Assembly: GCF_030770395.1 (NCBI RefSeq)
Contig: NZ_CP132480.1
Coordinates: 5,286,858-5,350,857 of the forward strand
Source: Telluria beijingensis
GTDB taxonomy: Bacteria; Pseudomonadota; Gammaproteobacteria; Burkholderiales; Burkholderiaceae_D
DNA length: 64,000 nucleotides
Reading direction: 5' to 3'
The notes under the pieces are model-generated. The model had not been told where the DNA came from and made no database searches. It saw only the letters and a program-made list of their open reading frames with translations. Of this stretch, positions 52,916 through 62,718 are shown one piece after another; the first letter of the stretch is position 1, and every line of letters starts with the position of its first letter. A program made the position numbers and the translations under genes.

Positions 52916-53559
52916 CGGCCCGGCTCCGCGGCCACCGATTGCAGGCTGAATTCGATATATGGCGCCGGGCGCGTGGCCAGCTTGCCCTCGGCGTCCTGCA
53001 CCTGCAAGGGCGCGGCCTCGCCGATCTGCAGGCTGGCGAAGGTCTTACCCTGCATCAGCGGTTCGTGGGTCAGGCGGTTCAGGTAGCCCGGCACCATGGC
53101 CGGGTCGAGCGTACGGCCCTTGATGCCGATCTGCGCGCCGCCGGCGCCGACCGTGACGCCGGTCAGCCACAGGCCTTGCATGCCCTGGCGCGCCAGCGCC
53201 TTGAAATAGCCGGCGAAGCCGCTGGTGTCGCCCAGTTCGCCGCGCGACAGCGCGCCCGAGATGTGGCGCATGGCGGCCAGCTGGGCGTTGGCCTCGGCCA
53301 GCTGGGCAGCCAGCGCCGCGTCCTTCTGGCGCGGCACGAACTCGCGGTTGGCGCTCGCCAGGCGTGCCTGGCGCTGTTCGAGCTGGGCGGCGCCGCTGCC
53401 GGCCTGTTGCCGCAGTTCGGCGGTTTCCATGCGGCCCAGCACGGCCAGGATGGCGAGGCCGGCGACCACTGCCCCCAGGGCCAGCGCGATGGTGGCGCTC
53501 GAGAGGATCTGTTTCTGCGGCTGGAAGGCCGGATTGAACAGGTTGATCTGCTGCTTCAT
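52912..53559 (-). CDS. MSHA assembly protein MshI2 (PilN-like)
   Basis: A 215-residue protein beginning MKQQINLFNPAFQPQKQILS, the PilN-type cytoplasmic INLF segment, with one membrane helix (about 22-42), a coiled coil and a PilN-like periplasmic domain. It pairs with the PilM-like MshI encoded just upstream and overlaps both neighbours by 4 bp. Confidence 0.87.
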   Translation of the reverse strand: MKQQINLFNPAFQPQKQILSSATIALALGAVVAGLAILAVLGRMETAELRQQAGSGAAQLEQRQARLASANREFVPRQKDAALAAQLAEANAQLAAMRHISGALSRGELGDTSGFAGYFKALARQGMQGLWLTGVTVGAGGAQIGIKGRTLDPAMVPGYLNRLTHEPLMQGKTFASLQIGEAAPLQVQDAEGKLATRPAPYIEFSLQSVAAEPGR

Positions 53560-54488
53560 GCGCCCTCGCCTTCGCGCAGCGCGGCGCCGATCGCCAAAAA
53601 GAAACGCTGTTGCTGCGCCAGGTCCGCCAGCTCCGGCGTGCGCGACAGGTCGAACAGCGTGGCCAGGTCGAGCGTCTCGACCGGCGTGTACAGGTTGCTC
53701 GACAGGTACTCGTCCAGGCCGCTCACGGGCGATGGGCCCAGCACCAGCTTGGCGATGCTGATGAAGGAATACTGGCGCTCGAAATGGTCCAGCGAGCGCT
53801 GCAGCTCGAGGGTGATCTTGTCGAAGCTCTGGTGCTTGCGCTCGTGGTCCGGCTCGAGCAGCTGGGCCAGCGTGACGTCGAAGCGGCGCGACAGGTACAG
53901 CTCGCCGCGGTAGGACACCGTCAGCAGGCCGCCGTCGTCGCCGAACGACAACATGGCGACGCCGCGGCCCTCGGGTTCCAGCATGGCCGAGATATTGCGC
54001 TGGGCCATCTCCGGGATGTCGATCGCGTGCAGGTCGACCTTGGCGTCGAGGAACAGCTTCTGGCGCGGCTGGATCACGCCATTCTTTGCGGCGACCACGA
54101 ACAGCGATTGCTGGGCGCGCGAGTTGGCGTCGAGCGGGATGTCGAGCACGTCGATGGTGGCTTCGAGCACCGGGAAATCGAGGATGTCCTTCAGGCGCCA
54201 GCGCACCGCCGTCTTCATTTCCTCACGCGGGACATTCGGGGCCTCGACGTTGAGGATCTGGTATTCGCCGCCGGCCAGCAAGGCGGTACAGTGGCGCAGC
54301 GGCGCCTTGCATTCGCGCGCGGCCTTCTCGAGCGCCTCGACCCCGATCGATCCAGGCAGGAGTTGCGCCAGGCGCAACTGCGGCCGGGCGCCATCCTGGC
54401 GCTTGACGCTTGCCAGCGTCATGCCGTCACGGGCAAGCGCCACGGTCAGCCAGCCATCCCTTTTTTTTGCTTTCTTAAACAAACGCAT
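53556..54488 (-). CDS. mshI: MSHA biogenesis protein MshI (PilM-like)
   Basis: A 310-residue cytoplasmic actin-like PilM/MshI protein. It starts MRLFKKAKKRDGWLTVALAR and has LLAGGEYQILNVEAPNVP, REEMKTAVRWRLKDILDFPV and MLSFGDDGGLLTVSYRGELY. The ATG at 54488 is preferred to 54551, which would lie in the intergenic region. An A8 run is present in codons 8-11. It begins the tightly overlapping I-I2-J-K-L-M-N run. Confidence 0.88.
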   Translation of the reverse strand: MRLFKKAKKRDGWLTVALARDGMTLASVKRQDGARPQLRLAQLLPGSIGVEALEKAARECKAPLRHCTALLAGGEYQILNVEAPNVPREEMKTAVRWRLKDILDFPVLEATIDVLDIPLDANSRAQQSLFVVAAKNGVIQPRQKLFLDAKVDLHAIDIPEMAQRNISAMLEPEGRGVAMLSFGDDGGLLTVSYRGELYLSRRFDVTLAQLLEPDHERKHQSFDKITLELQRSLDHFERQYSFISIAKLVLGPSPVSGLDEYLSSNLYTPVETLDLATLFDLSRTPELADLAQQQRFFLAIGAALREGEGA

Positions 54489-54640
54489 GCAAGCCGTTTT
54501 GGTGATCGAACATTGTCGGGTCCTAAGGACTTGATTATAGACAAGACCCACAGGCAGGAATCACAAAAAGTCGCCGATTCGGTAAAAGTTGTTCATGGAG
54601 TGTGGCCTGGCGACACAGCGCCCAGCCCGTTCATAAACAA

Positions 54641-54664
54641 AGGGCGCTGCAAGCGCAGCGCCCT
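54641..54664 (-). terminator. Terminator after the MSHA-type pilin gene
   Basis: AGGGCGCTGC, loop of 4, GCAGCGCCCT: a perfect 10-bp stem followed on the minus strand by TTTGTTTATG. It lies 18 bp after the pilin stop and may make the abundant pilin transcript end here, with partial read-through to mshI. Confidence 0.7.
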
Positions 54665-54682
54665 TCATGCATCAGGCGAGAC

Positions 54683-55162
54683 TTATTCGCACTTGAGGTT
54701 GTTGGCGAGCGCGATCACCGGCGCGGCATCGGCGCTGGCTGGCTCGGTATAGGTCACGTGGCAGGTGGTTGCCAGGGCCGACGGCACGCTTTTCGGCGTG
54801 ATCTTCAGCACGGTGCCTTCGTCGGCGATCGTGTAGTCGTCGGCGCCCAGTCCGGCGGCGGCGGCCAGTTGGGTGCTCGCGTTCGCGTAGCCGGTCGTTC
54901 CCATCGGGACGTTGATGCCGCCTTCCACCGTGAAGGCGCCATTCTGCGGATTCGGGTTGATCAGGGCGCGGCCATGCAGCATGGCCGAGGTCGACGACAG
55001 CGAACCCTTGACCGCGTTCAGGGTGGCGATGCGCGCATCGCCGCTCAGGCCGGAAAACTTCGGCAAGGCAGTCGCTGCCAGGATGCCCAGGATGACGATC
55101 ACGACGATCAGTTCGATCAGGGTGAAACCACTCTGCGCTTTCTTGTTGAAACTGGTTTTCAT
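54683..55162 (-). CDS. MSHA-type prepilin (MshA/MshB-like)
   Basis: A 159-residue type IV prepilin. The short basic leader ends at QSG before FTLIELIVVIVILGILAATA, with the invariant Glu at position 5 of the mature protein. The C-terminal Cys pair (TTCHVT and LKCE) would form the disulfide-bonded D-region. The start at 55162 gives MKTSFNKKAQSG with a nearby AGAAAG. Only one pilin gene is in this cluster, so it is probably the major subunit. It is flanked by its own upstream gap and a terminator. Confidence 0.9.
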   Translation of the reverse strand: MKTSFNKKAQSGFTLIELIVVIVILGILAATALPKFSGLSGDARIATLNAVKGSLSSTSAMLHGRALINPNPQNGAFTVEGGINVPMGTTGYANASTQLAAAAGLGADDYTIADEGTVLKITPKSVPSALATTCHVTYTEPASADAAPVIALANNLKCE

Positions 55163-55361
55163 TCTTCTTTCTCCGTTACGATGATGGGGACGAGTGGCCG
55201 TCCTGCTGGGTGTTGCATTGCTGAATGATTCTACCGTGAGATTGTGCAATTTTGATGTCTTGGCGGCAAACGTATCGCTTTAAAGCAATCTTTCATTGAT
55301 GAAATTTTAAGTTTGGTCATACGGATGCGTACTTTTCACAACACTGCCTGCCTGCCGCGCC

Positions 55362-56600
55362 TCATTTCGTGTGCAGCGCCGCCTGTCCCAGGTCCCAGAT
55401 CGGCAAGAAAATCCCCAGCGCCAGCACCAGCACCATTGCGCCCAGGAAGGAAATCAGGATCGGCTCGATCTGGCTCGACAGCGTCTTGAGTTCGTAGTCC
55501 ACCTCGCGCTCGTACATCTGCGCGATCTCGTCCATCAAGTCGTCGATGGCGCCGGTCTCTTCGCCCACCGCGATCATCTGCAGCACGATCGGGGTAAACA
55601 CATTGGCCGCGGTCGAGGTGCGCAGGATGCTGTCGCCGCGCTCGACGCCGTCGCGCATCTGCTCGATGCGCGAACTCAGGTAGGCATTGTCGGCGGTCTG
55701 CGATACCACGGTCAGCGCATGCACGATCGGCACGCCGCTGCGCAGCGATAGCGCGAAGCTGCGCGCGAAGCGCGCCATGGTGCCCTTGTGGAGGATCTTG
55801 CCGGCGATCGGCAGGCGCAGCTTGTAGCGATCCCAGGCCAGGCGCCCCTTCAGCGTGCGGGTCCAGGCACGAAAGCCGAACCAGCCGAGCAGCGCACTTC
55901 CCGCCAGCGCCGGCCACCAGGTGATGGTGAAGGCGGATGTCGCCAGCAGGATGCGCGTCATCAGCGGCAGCTCGGCGCCGAAGGACTTGAACACGGTGGC
56001 GAATTGCGGGATGACGAAGATGTTGACGACCACCATGGCGATGATCATCGCGACCACCACGAAGCCCGGATAGCGCAGCGCCGTCTTGACCCGCTCGCGC
56101 ATGTCGCGGTCGAATTCCAGGTGGTCGAACAGGCGCAGGAACACTTCTTCCAGGCGGCCAGTCATCTCGCCCACCTTCACCATCGACAGGTAGAACGGCG
56201 TGAAGCACTGCGGATGGCGCATCATCGCGGCCGATAGTTCACGGCCGGCGTCGAGCGACTCGCGCAAGTCCTTGATCACGCGCCCGAACGCCGGGCTGAT
56301 GGCCGACTCCTGCAGCCCGGCCAGGCCGCGCATGATCGGCACGCCCGATTTCAGCAGCGTATACAGCTGGCGGCTGAACAGTTGCACGTCCATCGAGGTC
56401 ACCTTCTTCTCGAACAGGCGCTGGCGCCAACCGAGGCCGGTGCCGGTGCCGGTCGAGGCCTTGCTGGTGACGCTGATGTCGAGCGGCGTGACGCCGCTGC
56501 CCAGCAGCAGGTCGGCCACGGCCGCACTGTCGGCGCCTTCCAGCACGCCCTGCGTCAATTCGCCGCGTCCGTTGCGGCCCTTGTAGGCGAAATATGGCAT
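55362..56600 (-). CDS. mshG: MSHA inner-membrane platform protein MshG (GspF/PilC type)
   Basis: A 412-residue T2SSF-family protein with two repeated cytoplasmic F domains (about 70-195 and 270-395) and three main helices (about 170-195, 215-245 and 375-400). Characteristic blocks are FSRQLYTLLKSGVPIMRGLA, MVKVGEMTGRLEEVFLRL and MIAVGEETGAIDDLMDEIA. It anchors the pilus machine in the inner membrane. It lies 15 bp after mshE. Confidence 0.93.
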   Translation of the reverse strand: MPYFAYKGRNGRGELTQGVLEGADSAAVADLLLGSGVTPLDISVTSKASTGTGTGLGWRQRLFEKKVTSMDVQLFSRQLYTLLKSGVPIMRGLAGLQESAISPAFGRVIKDLRESLDAGRELSAAMMRHPQCFTPFYLSMVKVGEMTGRLEEVFLRLFDHLEFDRDMRERVKTALRYPGFVVVAMIIAMVVVNIFVIPQFATVFKSFGAELPLMTRILLATSAFTITWWPALAGSALLGWFGFRAWTRTLKGRLAWDRYKLRLPIAGKILHKGTMARFARSFALSLRSGVPIVHALTVVSQTADNAYLSSRIEQMRDGVERGDSILRTSTAANVFTPIVLQMIAVGEETGAIDDLMDEIAQMYEREVDYELKTLSSQIEPILISFLGAMVLVLALGIFLPIWDLGQAALHTK

Positions 56601-56615
56601 GGCTCAGTCCCGGTC

Positions 56616-58319
56616 TCAGTCGTCGGCCTGGTTACTGATCCGCATCGCCTCGGCGATCGTCGAGCGTCCCTGCACCGCCAGCGCCACGGCGTGGCGGCGC
56701 ATGGTCGCGCCGCGCATCTCGGCCTGGGCCGCCTTGAGGAAGTGGCCGGGATCCGGATGGTTGACGGCGTCGAGCACGGGCCGCGTCATCTCCAGCAGTT
56801 CATAGACGCCGGTGCGGCCGCGATAGCCGGTGCCGTTGCAGTGCGAGCAGCCCTTGCCGTGATGGAAGCGCGTGGTCGCGGCATGCTCGCCCAGTTCGGC
56901 GCGCAGCCAGTCGATTTCGTTGGCGGCCGGCTGGTAGTCCACCGTGCAGCTCTCGCAGATCACGCGCACCAGGCGCTGTGCCAGCACCGCCTGCAGCGAG
57001 CCGCTGACCATATAGCGCGGCACGCCCATGTCCATCAGGCGCAGCGGCGTGCTGGCGGCATCGTTGGTGTGCAGGGTCGACAGCACCAGGTGGCCCGTCA
57101 TCGCGGCGCGCAGGCCGATGGAGGCGGTTTCCTGGTCGCGCATCTCGCCCACCAGCACGATGTCTGGGTCTTGCCGCAGCGCCGAGCGCAGCACGCGCGC
57201 GAAGGTCAGCTCGATCTTGTCGTTGACCTGCACCTGGTTGATGCCGGACAGCCGGTATTCGACCGGGTCCTCGACCGTGATCAGCTTCTTCTCGACCGAG
57301 TTCAGCTCGGACAGGGCGCTGTACAGGGTCGTGGTCTTGCCGCTGCCGGTGGGCCCGGTCACCAGCACCAGGCCGTTGGGGCGGGCGACGATAGCGCGGA
57401 AGCGCTCGACCAGGCGCGCCGGCATGCCGATCGCATCCAGCCGCAAATTGGCGCCGACCTGGTTCAGCAGACGCATGACGACCGATTCGCCGTACTGGGT
57501 CGGCATGGTCGAGATACGCACGTCGATGCGCTGGTTGCGCACCTTGACCGCGAAGCGGCCGTCCTGCGGCAGGCGCTTCTCGGAGATGTCGAGGTCGGCC
57601 ATCAGCTTGAGGCGCAGCGCCAGCGGCGTGGCCACCTTGAGGTCGGCCTCGGTCTGCAGGTGCAGCACGCCGTCGATGCGGAAGCGGATCTGCAGCCGGC
57701 CGTCCTGCGGCTCGATGTGGATGTCCGAGGCGCGCACCTGGGCCGCGTCGTCGAATACCGACTGCAGCAGCTTGACGATCGGCGCTTCCTCGAGCCCCGG
57801 ATTGGCGGCCAGCGCGCCGAAGTCGATCGAGGCGTCGCCCAGGTCGGCCTCGACCTCGCGCGCCAGGCCGGTGATCTCGCCGGTGCGGCGGTAGATGCGG
57901 TCGATCGCGCCCAGCACCTCGGTCTCGTTGACCACTGCCAGCTCGATGCCTTTCTTGAGCAGGCGCGCGATCTCGTCGTAGGCGAACAGGTCGGTCGGGT
58001 CGGAGACGCCGACCAGCATCGTCTCCCTGCGGTCTTCCAGCACCAGCGCGCGGAAGCGCCGCGCCGCCGTCTCGGGCAGCAGGCGCACCAGGTCGGCATT
58101 GATATTGTAGAACTTGAGGTTCAGGTAGGGGATATCGAGCTGGCGCGCCAGGGCGCCCGAGATCTGGTCTTCGGTGACGAAGCCGCTCTCGACGAACACG
58201 CGGCCCAGCTTGCGGCCGGTGCGCTTCTGGTCGGCCAGCGCCTGCTGAAGTTGTTCTTCGCTCAACAGTTTCTGTTGCATCAGCACTTCGCCGAGCCGGA
58301 CTTTCTCAGGCCTTGCCAT
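56616..58319 (-). CDS. mshE: MSHA assembly ATPase MshE
   Basis: A 567-residue GspE/PilB-type ATPase. The N-terminus is an MshEN domain: VRLGEVLMQQKLLSEEQLQQ, then RTGRKLGRVFVESGF, the tandem RLG/Q motifs that bind c-di-GMP in V. cholerae MshE. The ATPase core has the Asp box, Walker A TGPTGSGKTTT, VEDPVEYRL, Walker B DIVLVGEMRD and a CESC/CSHC zinc site. The ATG at 58319 has AAGGGGT upstream. It powers pilus extension and is probably switched by c-di-GMP. Confidence 0.95.
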   Translation of the reverse strand: MARPEKVRLGEVLMQQKLLSEEQLQQALADQKRTGRKLGRVFVESGFVTEDQISGALARQLDIPYLNLKFYNINADLVRLLPETAARRFRALVLEDRRETMLVGVSDPTDLFAYDEIARLLKKGIELAVVNETEVLGAIDRIYRRTGEITGLAREVEADLGDASIDFGALAANPGLEEAPIVKLLQSVFDDAAQVRASDIHIEPQDGRLQIRFRIDGVLHLQTEADLKVATPLALRLKLMADLDISEKRLPQDGRFAVKVRNQRIDVRISTMPTQYGESVVMRLLNQVGANLRLDAIGMPARLVERFRAIVARPNGLVLVTGPTGSGKTTTLYSALSELNSVEKKLITVEDPVEYRLSGINQVQVNDKIELTFARVLRSALRQDPDIVLVGEMRDQETASIGLRAAMTGHLVLSTLHTNDAASTPLRLMDMGVPRYMVSGSLQAVLAQRLVRVICESCTVDYQPAANEIDWLRAELGEHAATTRFHHGKGCSHCNGTGYRGRTGVYELLEMTRPVLDAVNHPDPGHFLKAAQAEMRGATMRRHAVALAVQGRSTIAEAMRISNQADD

Positions 58320-58578
58320 ATTACCCCTTGGGTTATTTCTTGCAGCACAGATTCTAATGCCTAGAGGAACAATAGTGACTATCAGCATCATAGTGGAATG
58401 AAATTGTGTCTCGGTTTTGCCGCGCCAGCGCCACCAGCAGGTAACAATCGATCAACTACCAACCGTTTTTCGCCTTTCCATAAAGGCAAATATGGCTGTG
58501 ATGTCATGTTGCGGGAGAAAGACGTTCGTCAGGCCGCATGCCGCGCGCCGCTATGCGACATGGATGAGGACCGCTACC

Positions 58579-61500
58579 ATGACGCCTGCCCCACGCTGCC
58601 CGTCTTTACACCAGGAGCCCATCTTGCCGTTCGCCCGTCTGCCGCTGCCTTCGATCCGCGCCAAGCTGTATATCCTGGTGCTGGCGTGCGCGCTGCCGAT
58701 CCTGCTCGGCTACATCGCCCTGGCGCGCGACGCCGCCGTGCGCGAGCGCGACCATGTCGCGCGCGACGCCCGCACCGTGGCCGAAGTGCTGGCGGCGGCG
58801 GTGGACCGCGACATCGAGAGCGGCGAGACAGCGGCCCGGGTGCTGGCCAATACGGCGATGATGGCGCGCGGCGACATGGCCGCCATCCACGAGGTGGCGC
58901 GCAGCCTGCTGCGGCCCGATTTCCCGGCCCAGGCTTTCGTTCTGAGCCTGCCGAACGGGATCCCGCTGATCAATACCCGCTATCCGCTCGGCGCGCCGCT
59001 GCCGCGCGCCGGCAACGAGGAAGACATCCGGCGCGTGGCCGAAACCGGCGACACCGTGGCCTCCGGCCTGCACCGGCTGGACAACGGCGACCAGTACGCG
59101 CTGTCGGTCGAGGTGCCGATCTGGCACGAGGGCGAGGTGCGCTTCGTGCTCTCGGTCCACCTGCGCCCGCGCCGCATGGCCGAACTGCTCGACAGCCAGC
59201 ACCTGCCGGACGGCTGGATCGCCGCCATCCACGACCGCCGCCTGCTGACCGTGTCGCGCAGCGCCGACGCCGGCCAGCACCTGGGAGCGCCGATGGCGCC
59301 GGCGCTCGCCGCGGCGGTGGCGCGCGGCGGCCCCGGCATCGTCGAGCTGGCGCAGGCCAGCGGGCCGCCAACCTTCGCCGCCTTCGCGCGCTCGCCGGAA
59401 CATGGCTGGGTGGTGACGATCCGCTTTCCGCACGACGCCGCCGGCGCGCTGCTCGGCCGCTCGATGGCCAAGACCGTGGCCGTCATCGCCTGCCTGCTCG
59501 CGATCAGCCTGGCCCTGGCCTGGGCCCTGGGCGGCTCGATCGCGCGCGCCGTGCAGGGACTGGCAGGCCCCGCCGAGAACCTCGGGCGCGGTGCGCCGCT
59601 GGAGCTGCCGCCGTCGGACATCCGCGAGGTCGAGGCGGTGGCGCAGGCGCTGCGCCGGGTCGACGCCGAGCTGCAGGAATACCGCCAGGGACTCGAGACC
59701 CTGGTGGCCGAGCGCACGCGGGAACTGGAGCGCTCCAAGGCGCAGCTGGAAACCGTGTACGCCGCGATTCCGGTCGGGCTGTGCTTCATGGACACCGAGC
59801 TGCGGATGGTCATGGTCAACGACTACCTGGCCGACATCAACGGCCGTCCCGCGCGCGCCCACGCCGGCCGCACGCTGCCCGAGCTGCTCGGGCCGGCCGG
59901 CGTGGAATTCGAGACCAACTACCGGCGCGTGATCGACAGCGGCCGGCCGCTGGTCGAGATCGAGGCCACCGGCGAGGTTCCTTCCGCGCCGGGGGTGATG
60001 CGCCACTGGATCTCGAGCTACTACCCGGTGCATGGACCCGACCACAAGCTGATGGGCGTGAACGCTGTCGTGCTCGACATCACCGAGCGCAAGCGCCAGC
60101 AGCAGCGCGAGCGCGACCACCAGGAGATGTTCCGCGCCCTGTTCGAGGCTGCCGGCGACGCCCACCTGCTGCTGGCCTACGGCGCCAGCTTCGTCAGCGC
60201 CAACCAGGCCGCGGCCGACCTGTTCGGCTTTCGCGATCCGGCCGCCCTGCTCGACGAGTCGCCGGCCAGCCTGTCGCCGCTGCTGCAGCCCGACGGTCGC
60301 CCGAGCAACGAGGTGGCGCTCGAGCACATGCGGCGCACGCTCGACGAAGGCCGGCTGGCCTTCGAGTGGGTGCACCTGCGCGCCGACGGCAGCCCGTTCC
60401 ACGCCGACGTGCTGCTGACCCGGGTCGACATCGGCGGGGTCGGCATGATGCAGGCGACGGTGCGCGACATCGGCGCCCGGGTCGCGGCCGAGGCGGCGCT
60501 GCGCGCAACAGGCGCCCAGCTCGAGGCGGCGCTGCGCCTGGCCGAGCAGGCCAGCCGCGCCAAGAGCGAATTCCTGGCCAATATGAGCCACGAGCTGCGC
60601 ACGCCGATGAATGCCATCGTCGGCCTGGCGCGCCTGCTCGAAGAAGGCCAGCTGGGCCGCCGCGAGCGCGGCTACGTGGCGCGCATGCGCACCGCCGCCC
60701 GCTCGCTGCTGGGCATGCTGAGCGACCTGCTCGACTTCTCGCGCATCGAGGCCGGCCAGCTGACCCTGGAACGCATTCCGCTGCGCATCGACGAGATCCT
60801 GGCCAGCGTCGCGGTGCTGAACGGGCCGGGCGCCTGGGCCAGGGGCGTGGAACTGGTGTTCGCGGTCGACCCGGCGCTGCCGCCGCTGCTGCGCGGCGAC
60901 CCGGTAAGGCTCGAGCAGGTCTTGCTCAACCTGGTCGGCAACGCGGTCAAGTTCACCGAACGCGGCGAGATCGTGCTGTCGATCGGGCTGCGCGCGGCGG
61001 ACGATGACACGGCGCGCCTGGCGTTCGAGGTGCGCGACACCGGGGTCGGCATCGCACCCGAGGTCCAGGCCGGGATCTTCGAAGTATTCTCGCAGGCCGA
61101 CAGCTCCACGGTGCGCAAGTACGGCGGCGCCGGCCTGGGCCTGTCGATCGCGCGCCGCCTGGTGGAACTGGCCGGCGGCACGCTGGCGCTGGACAGCGCG
61201 CCCGGCGCCGGCGCCACTTTCCGCTTCGCGCTCGACTTCGCGGTGCTGGAACCGGCGCCCGCCGCGCCGCCTTTGGCACCCGACGCGCTGCGGGTGCTGG
61301 TGGCCGACGACAACGCCAGTGCGCGCGCCGCCCTGGCCGCAGCCTGCGCCGCCTTCGGCTGGCGCGTCGACACGGCGCCGGACGGCGGCGCCGCCCTGGC
61401 CGCCCTGGGCGACGCGCGCTACGACCTGGCCTTCGTCGACAGCGCCATGCCCGGCCTGGACGGCCTGGCGCTGATCGCGGCCGTGCGGGCGGCCGGCATG

Positions 61501-62718
61501 CACCTTCCCCGATTCTGCCTGCTGGCCCCCGACCCCGATACCGAGCGCTATGCCGAACTGGGCGACGAAACGGGCGTGGCCGCGGTGCTGGGCAAGCCGG
61601 TCACCGGCGCCGGCCTGCGCGCGGCGGTGGCGCGCCTGCTGGGCGACGCCCGGGAAGCCGGCGCGGCGCCGGCCGCCGCGACGCTGGCCGGGGCGCTGGC
61701 CGGGATGCGCGTGCTGCTGGTCGAGGACAACGTCATCAACCAGGAGGTGGCCAGCTTCATCATGGCCCATGCCGGCGCGACGCTCGACATCGCCGCCAAT
61801 GGCCGCGCCGCCGTCAGCATGCTGCAGGAGGACGCCGCCTACGACGTGGTGCTGATGGACTTGCAGATGCCGGTGATGAACGGCTTCGAGGCCACGGCCG
61901 CGATCCGCGCCGCCGGCTTGACCCTGCCGATCGTGGCCATGACCGCGAATGCGATGGACGAAGACCGCCGGCGCTCGCTGGAAGCGGGCATGCAGGCCCA
62001 CCTGGCCAAGCCGATCGACGTCGACGCGCTGGTGGCGACCCTGGCGCGGGTGACGCGGCGGCCGGCGCCCGCGGATGGCGCCGGGGCCAGGCCGGCGGCG
62101 GCGGCACTGCCGGCCGCGCTGCCGCACCTGCCCGGCATCGACCTCAAGTCCACCCTGCCCCGCTTCGCCGGCAGCGTCGAGCGCTTCTGCGCGCTGTTCG
62201 TGCGCTTCGCCGACGGCCAGGGCGCTACCGTCGCCGAACTGCGCGCCCACGTCGATGCGGGCGACCGCACGGGCGCCGGCCAGCTGGCGCACCGGCTGCG
62301 CGGCGTCAGCGCCAACCTCGGCGCCGGCGCCGCTGCCGACGCCGCCGATGCGCTCGAACAGGCGCTGCGCACGGCCGACGACGGCACCGTGCGCCTGCGC
62401 CTGGCCGACCTGGCGCGGGAACTCGATGCGCTGGCCGCCAGCGCGCGCGAGCTGGCGCCGGCGCAGCCGGAGTCGTCCCCGGTCCTACCCCCGATGGATG
62501 ACGGCGCCACGCTGCACGCCGCACTGGCGCAGCTGCTCCACTTACTACAGAATAACAATATGAAGGCCATCGCCGCCGAAGCCGCGCTGCGTCCGGCCCT
62601 GGCGGCGCAGGCCGGGCAGCAAGCCGCGGTGACGCTGGCCGACGCCATCGCCACCCTGCGCTTCGACGAGGCGGCGCGGCAGGTGGCGCGCCTCCTGGAG
62701 CGAAAGGAAACACCATGA
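58579..62718 (+). CDS. Large hybrid sensor histidine kinase (sensor-PAS-PAS-HisKA-REC-REC-Hpt)
   Basis: A 1379-residue membrane kinase. An N-terminal helix (about 28-46), a periplasmic Cache-like sensor region and a second helix (about 295-315) lead to a HAMP-like linker and two PAS domains (about 390-510 and 515-640). HisKA has FLANMSHELRTPMNAIVGLA; the ATPase NLVGNAVKFT, DTGVGIA and GAGLGLSIARRL. Receiver 1 is VLVADDNASA with a weak acceptor region (AFVDSAMPG); receiver 2 is VLLVEDNVIN with VVLMDLQMPVMNG. An Hpt domain with AHRLRGVSANLGA ends the protein. Starts: ATG at 58579 with GAGGA upstream, or TTG at 58624 with AGGAG. It overlaps the GGDEF gene by 4 bp. Confidence 0.92.
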   Translation: MTPAPRCPSLHQEPILPFARLPLPSIRAKLYILVLACALPILLGYIALARDAAVRERDHVARDARTVAEVLAAAVDRDIESGETAARVLANTAMMARGDMAAIHEVARSLLRPDFPAQAFVLSLPNGIPLINTRYPLGAPLPRAGNEEDIRRVAETGDTVASGLHRLDNGDQYALSVEVPIWHEGEVRFVLSVHLRPRRMAELLDSQHLPDGWIAAIHDRRLLTVSRSADAGQHLGAPMAPALAAAVARGGPGIVELAQASGPPTFAAFARSPEHGWVVTIRFPHDAAGALLGRSMAKTVAVIACLLAISLALAWALGGSIARAVQGLAGPAENLGRGAPLELPPSDIREVEAVAQALRRVDAELQEYRQGLETLVAERTRELERSKAQLETVYAAIPVGLCFMDTELRMVMVNDYLADINGRPARAHAGRTLPELLGPAGVEFETNYRRVIDSGRPLVEIEATGEVPSAPGVMRHWISSYYPVHGPDHKLMGVNAVVLDITERKRQQQRERDHQEMFRALFEAAGDAHLLLAYGASFVSANQAAADLFGFRDPAALLDESPASLSPLLQPDGRPSNEVALEHMRRTLDEGRLAFEWVHLRADGSPFHADVLLTRVDIGGVGMMQATVRDIGARVAAEAALRATGAQLEAALRLAEQASRAKSEFLANMSHELRTPMNAIVGLARLLEEGQLGRRERGYVARMRTAARSLLGMLSDLLDFSRIEAGQLTLERIPLRIDEILASVAVLNGPGAWARGVELVFAVDPALPPLLRGDPVRLEQVLLNLVGNAVKFTERGEIVLSIGLRAADDDTARLAFEVRDTGVGIAPEVQAGIFEVFSQADSSTVRKYGGAGLGLSIARRLVELAGGTLALDSAPGAGATFRFALDFAVLEPAPAAPPLAPDALRVLVADDNASARAALAAACAAFGWRVDTAPDGGAALAALGDARYDLAFVDSAMPGLDGLALIAAVRAAGMHLPRFCLLAPDPDTERYAELGDETGVAAVLGKPVTGAGLRAAVARLLGDAREAGAAPAAATLAGALAGMRVLLVEDNVINQEVASFIMAHAGATLDIAANGRAAVSMLQEDAAYDVVLMDLQMPVMNGFEATAAIRAAGLTLPIVAMTANAMDEDRRRSLEAGMQAHLAKPIDVDALVATLARVTRRPAPADGAGARPAAAALPAALPHLPGIDLKSTLPRFAGSVERFCALFVRFADGQGATVAELRAHVDAGDRTGAGQLAHRLRGVSANLGAGAAADAADALEQALRTADDGTVRLRLADLARELDALAASARELAPAQPESSPVLPPMDDGATLHAALAQLLHLLQNNNMKAIAAEAALRPALAAQAGQQAAVTLADAIATLRFDEAARQVARLLERKETP

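Noticed and set aside
54549..54640. Short gap between mshI and the pilin terminator examined for a further small pilin gene
   Set aside because: No open frame with a prepilin leader or hydrophobic helix is present.
58606..62292. A 1228-codon open frame on the minus strand opposite the hybrid kinase
   Set aside because: High GC leaves long stop-free antisense frames. It lies wholly over a gene with clear kinase motifs and its translation is Gln/Arg/His-rich with no domain.
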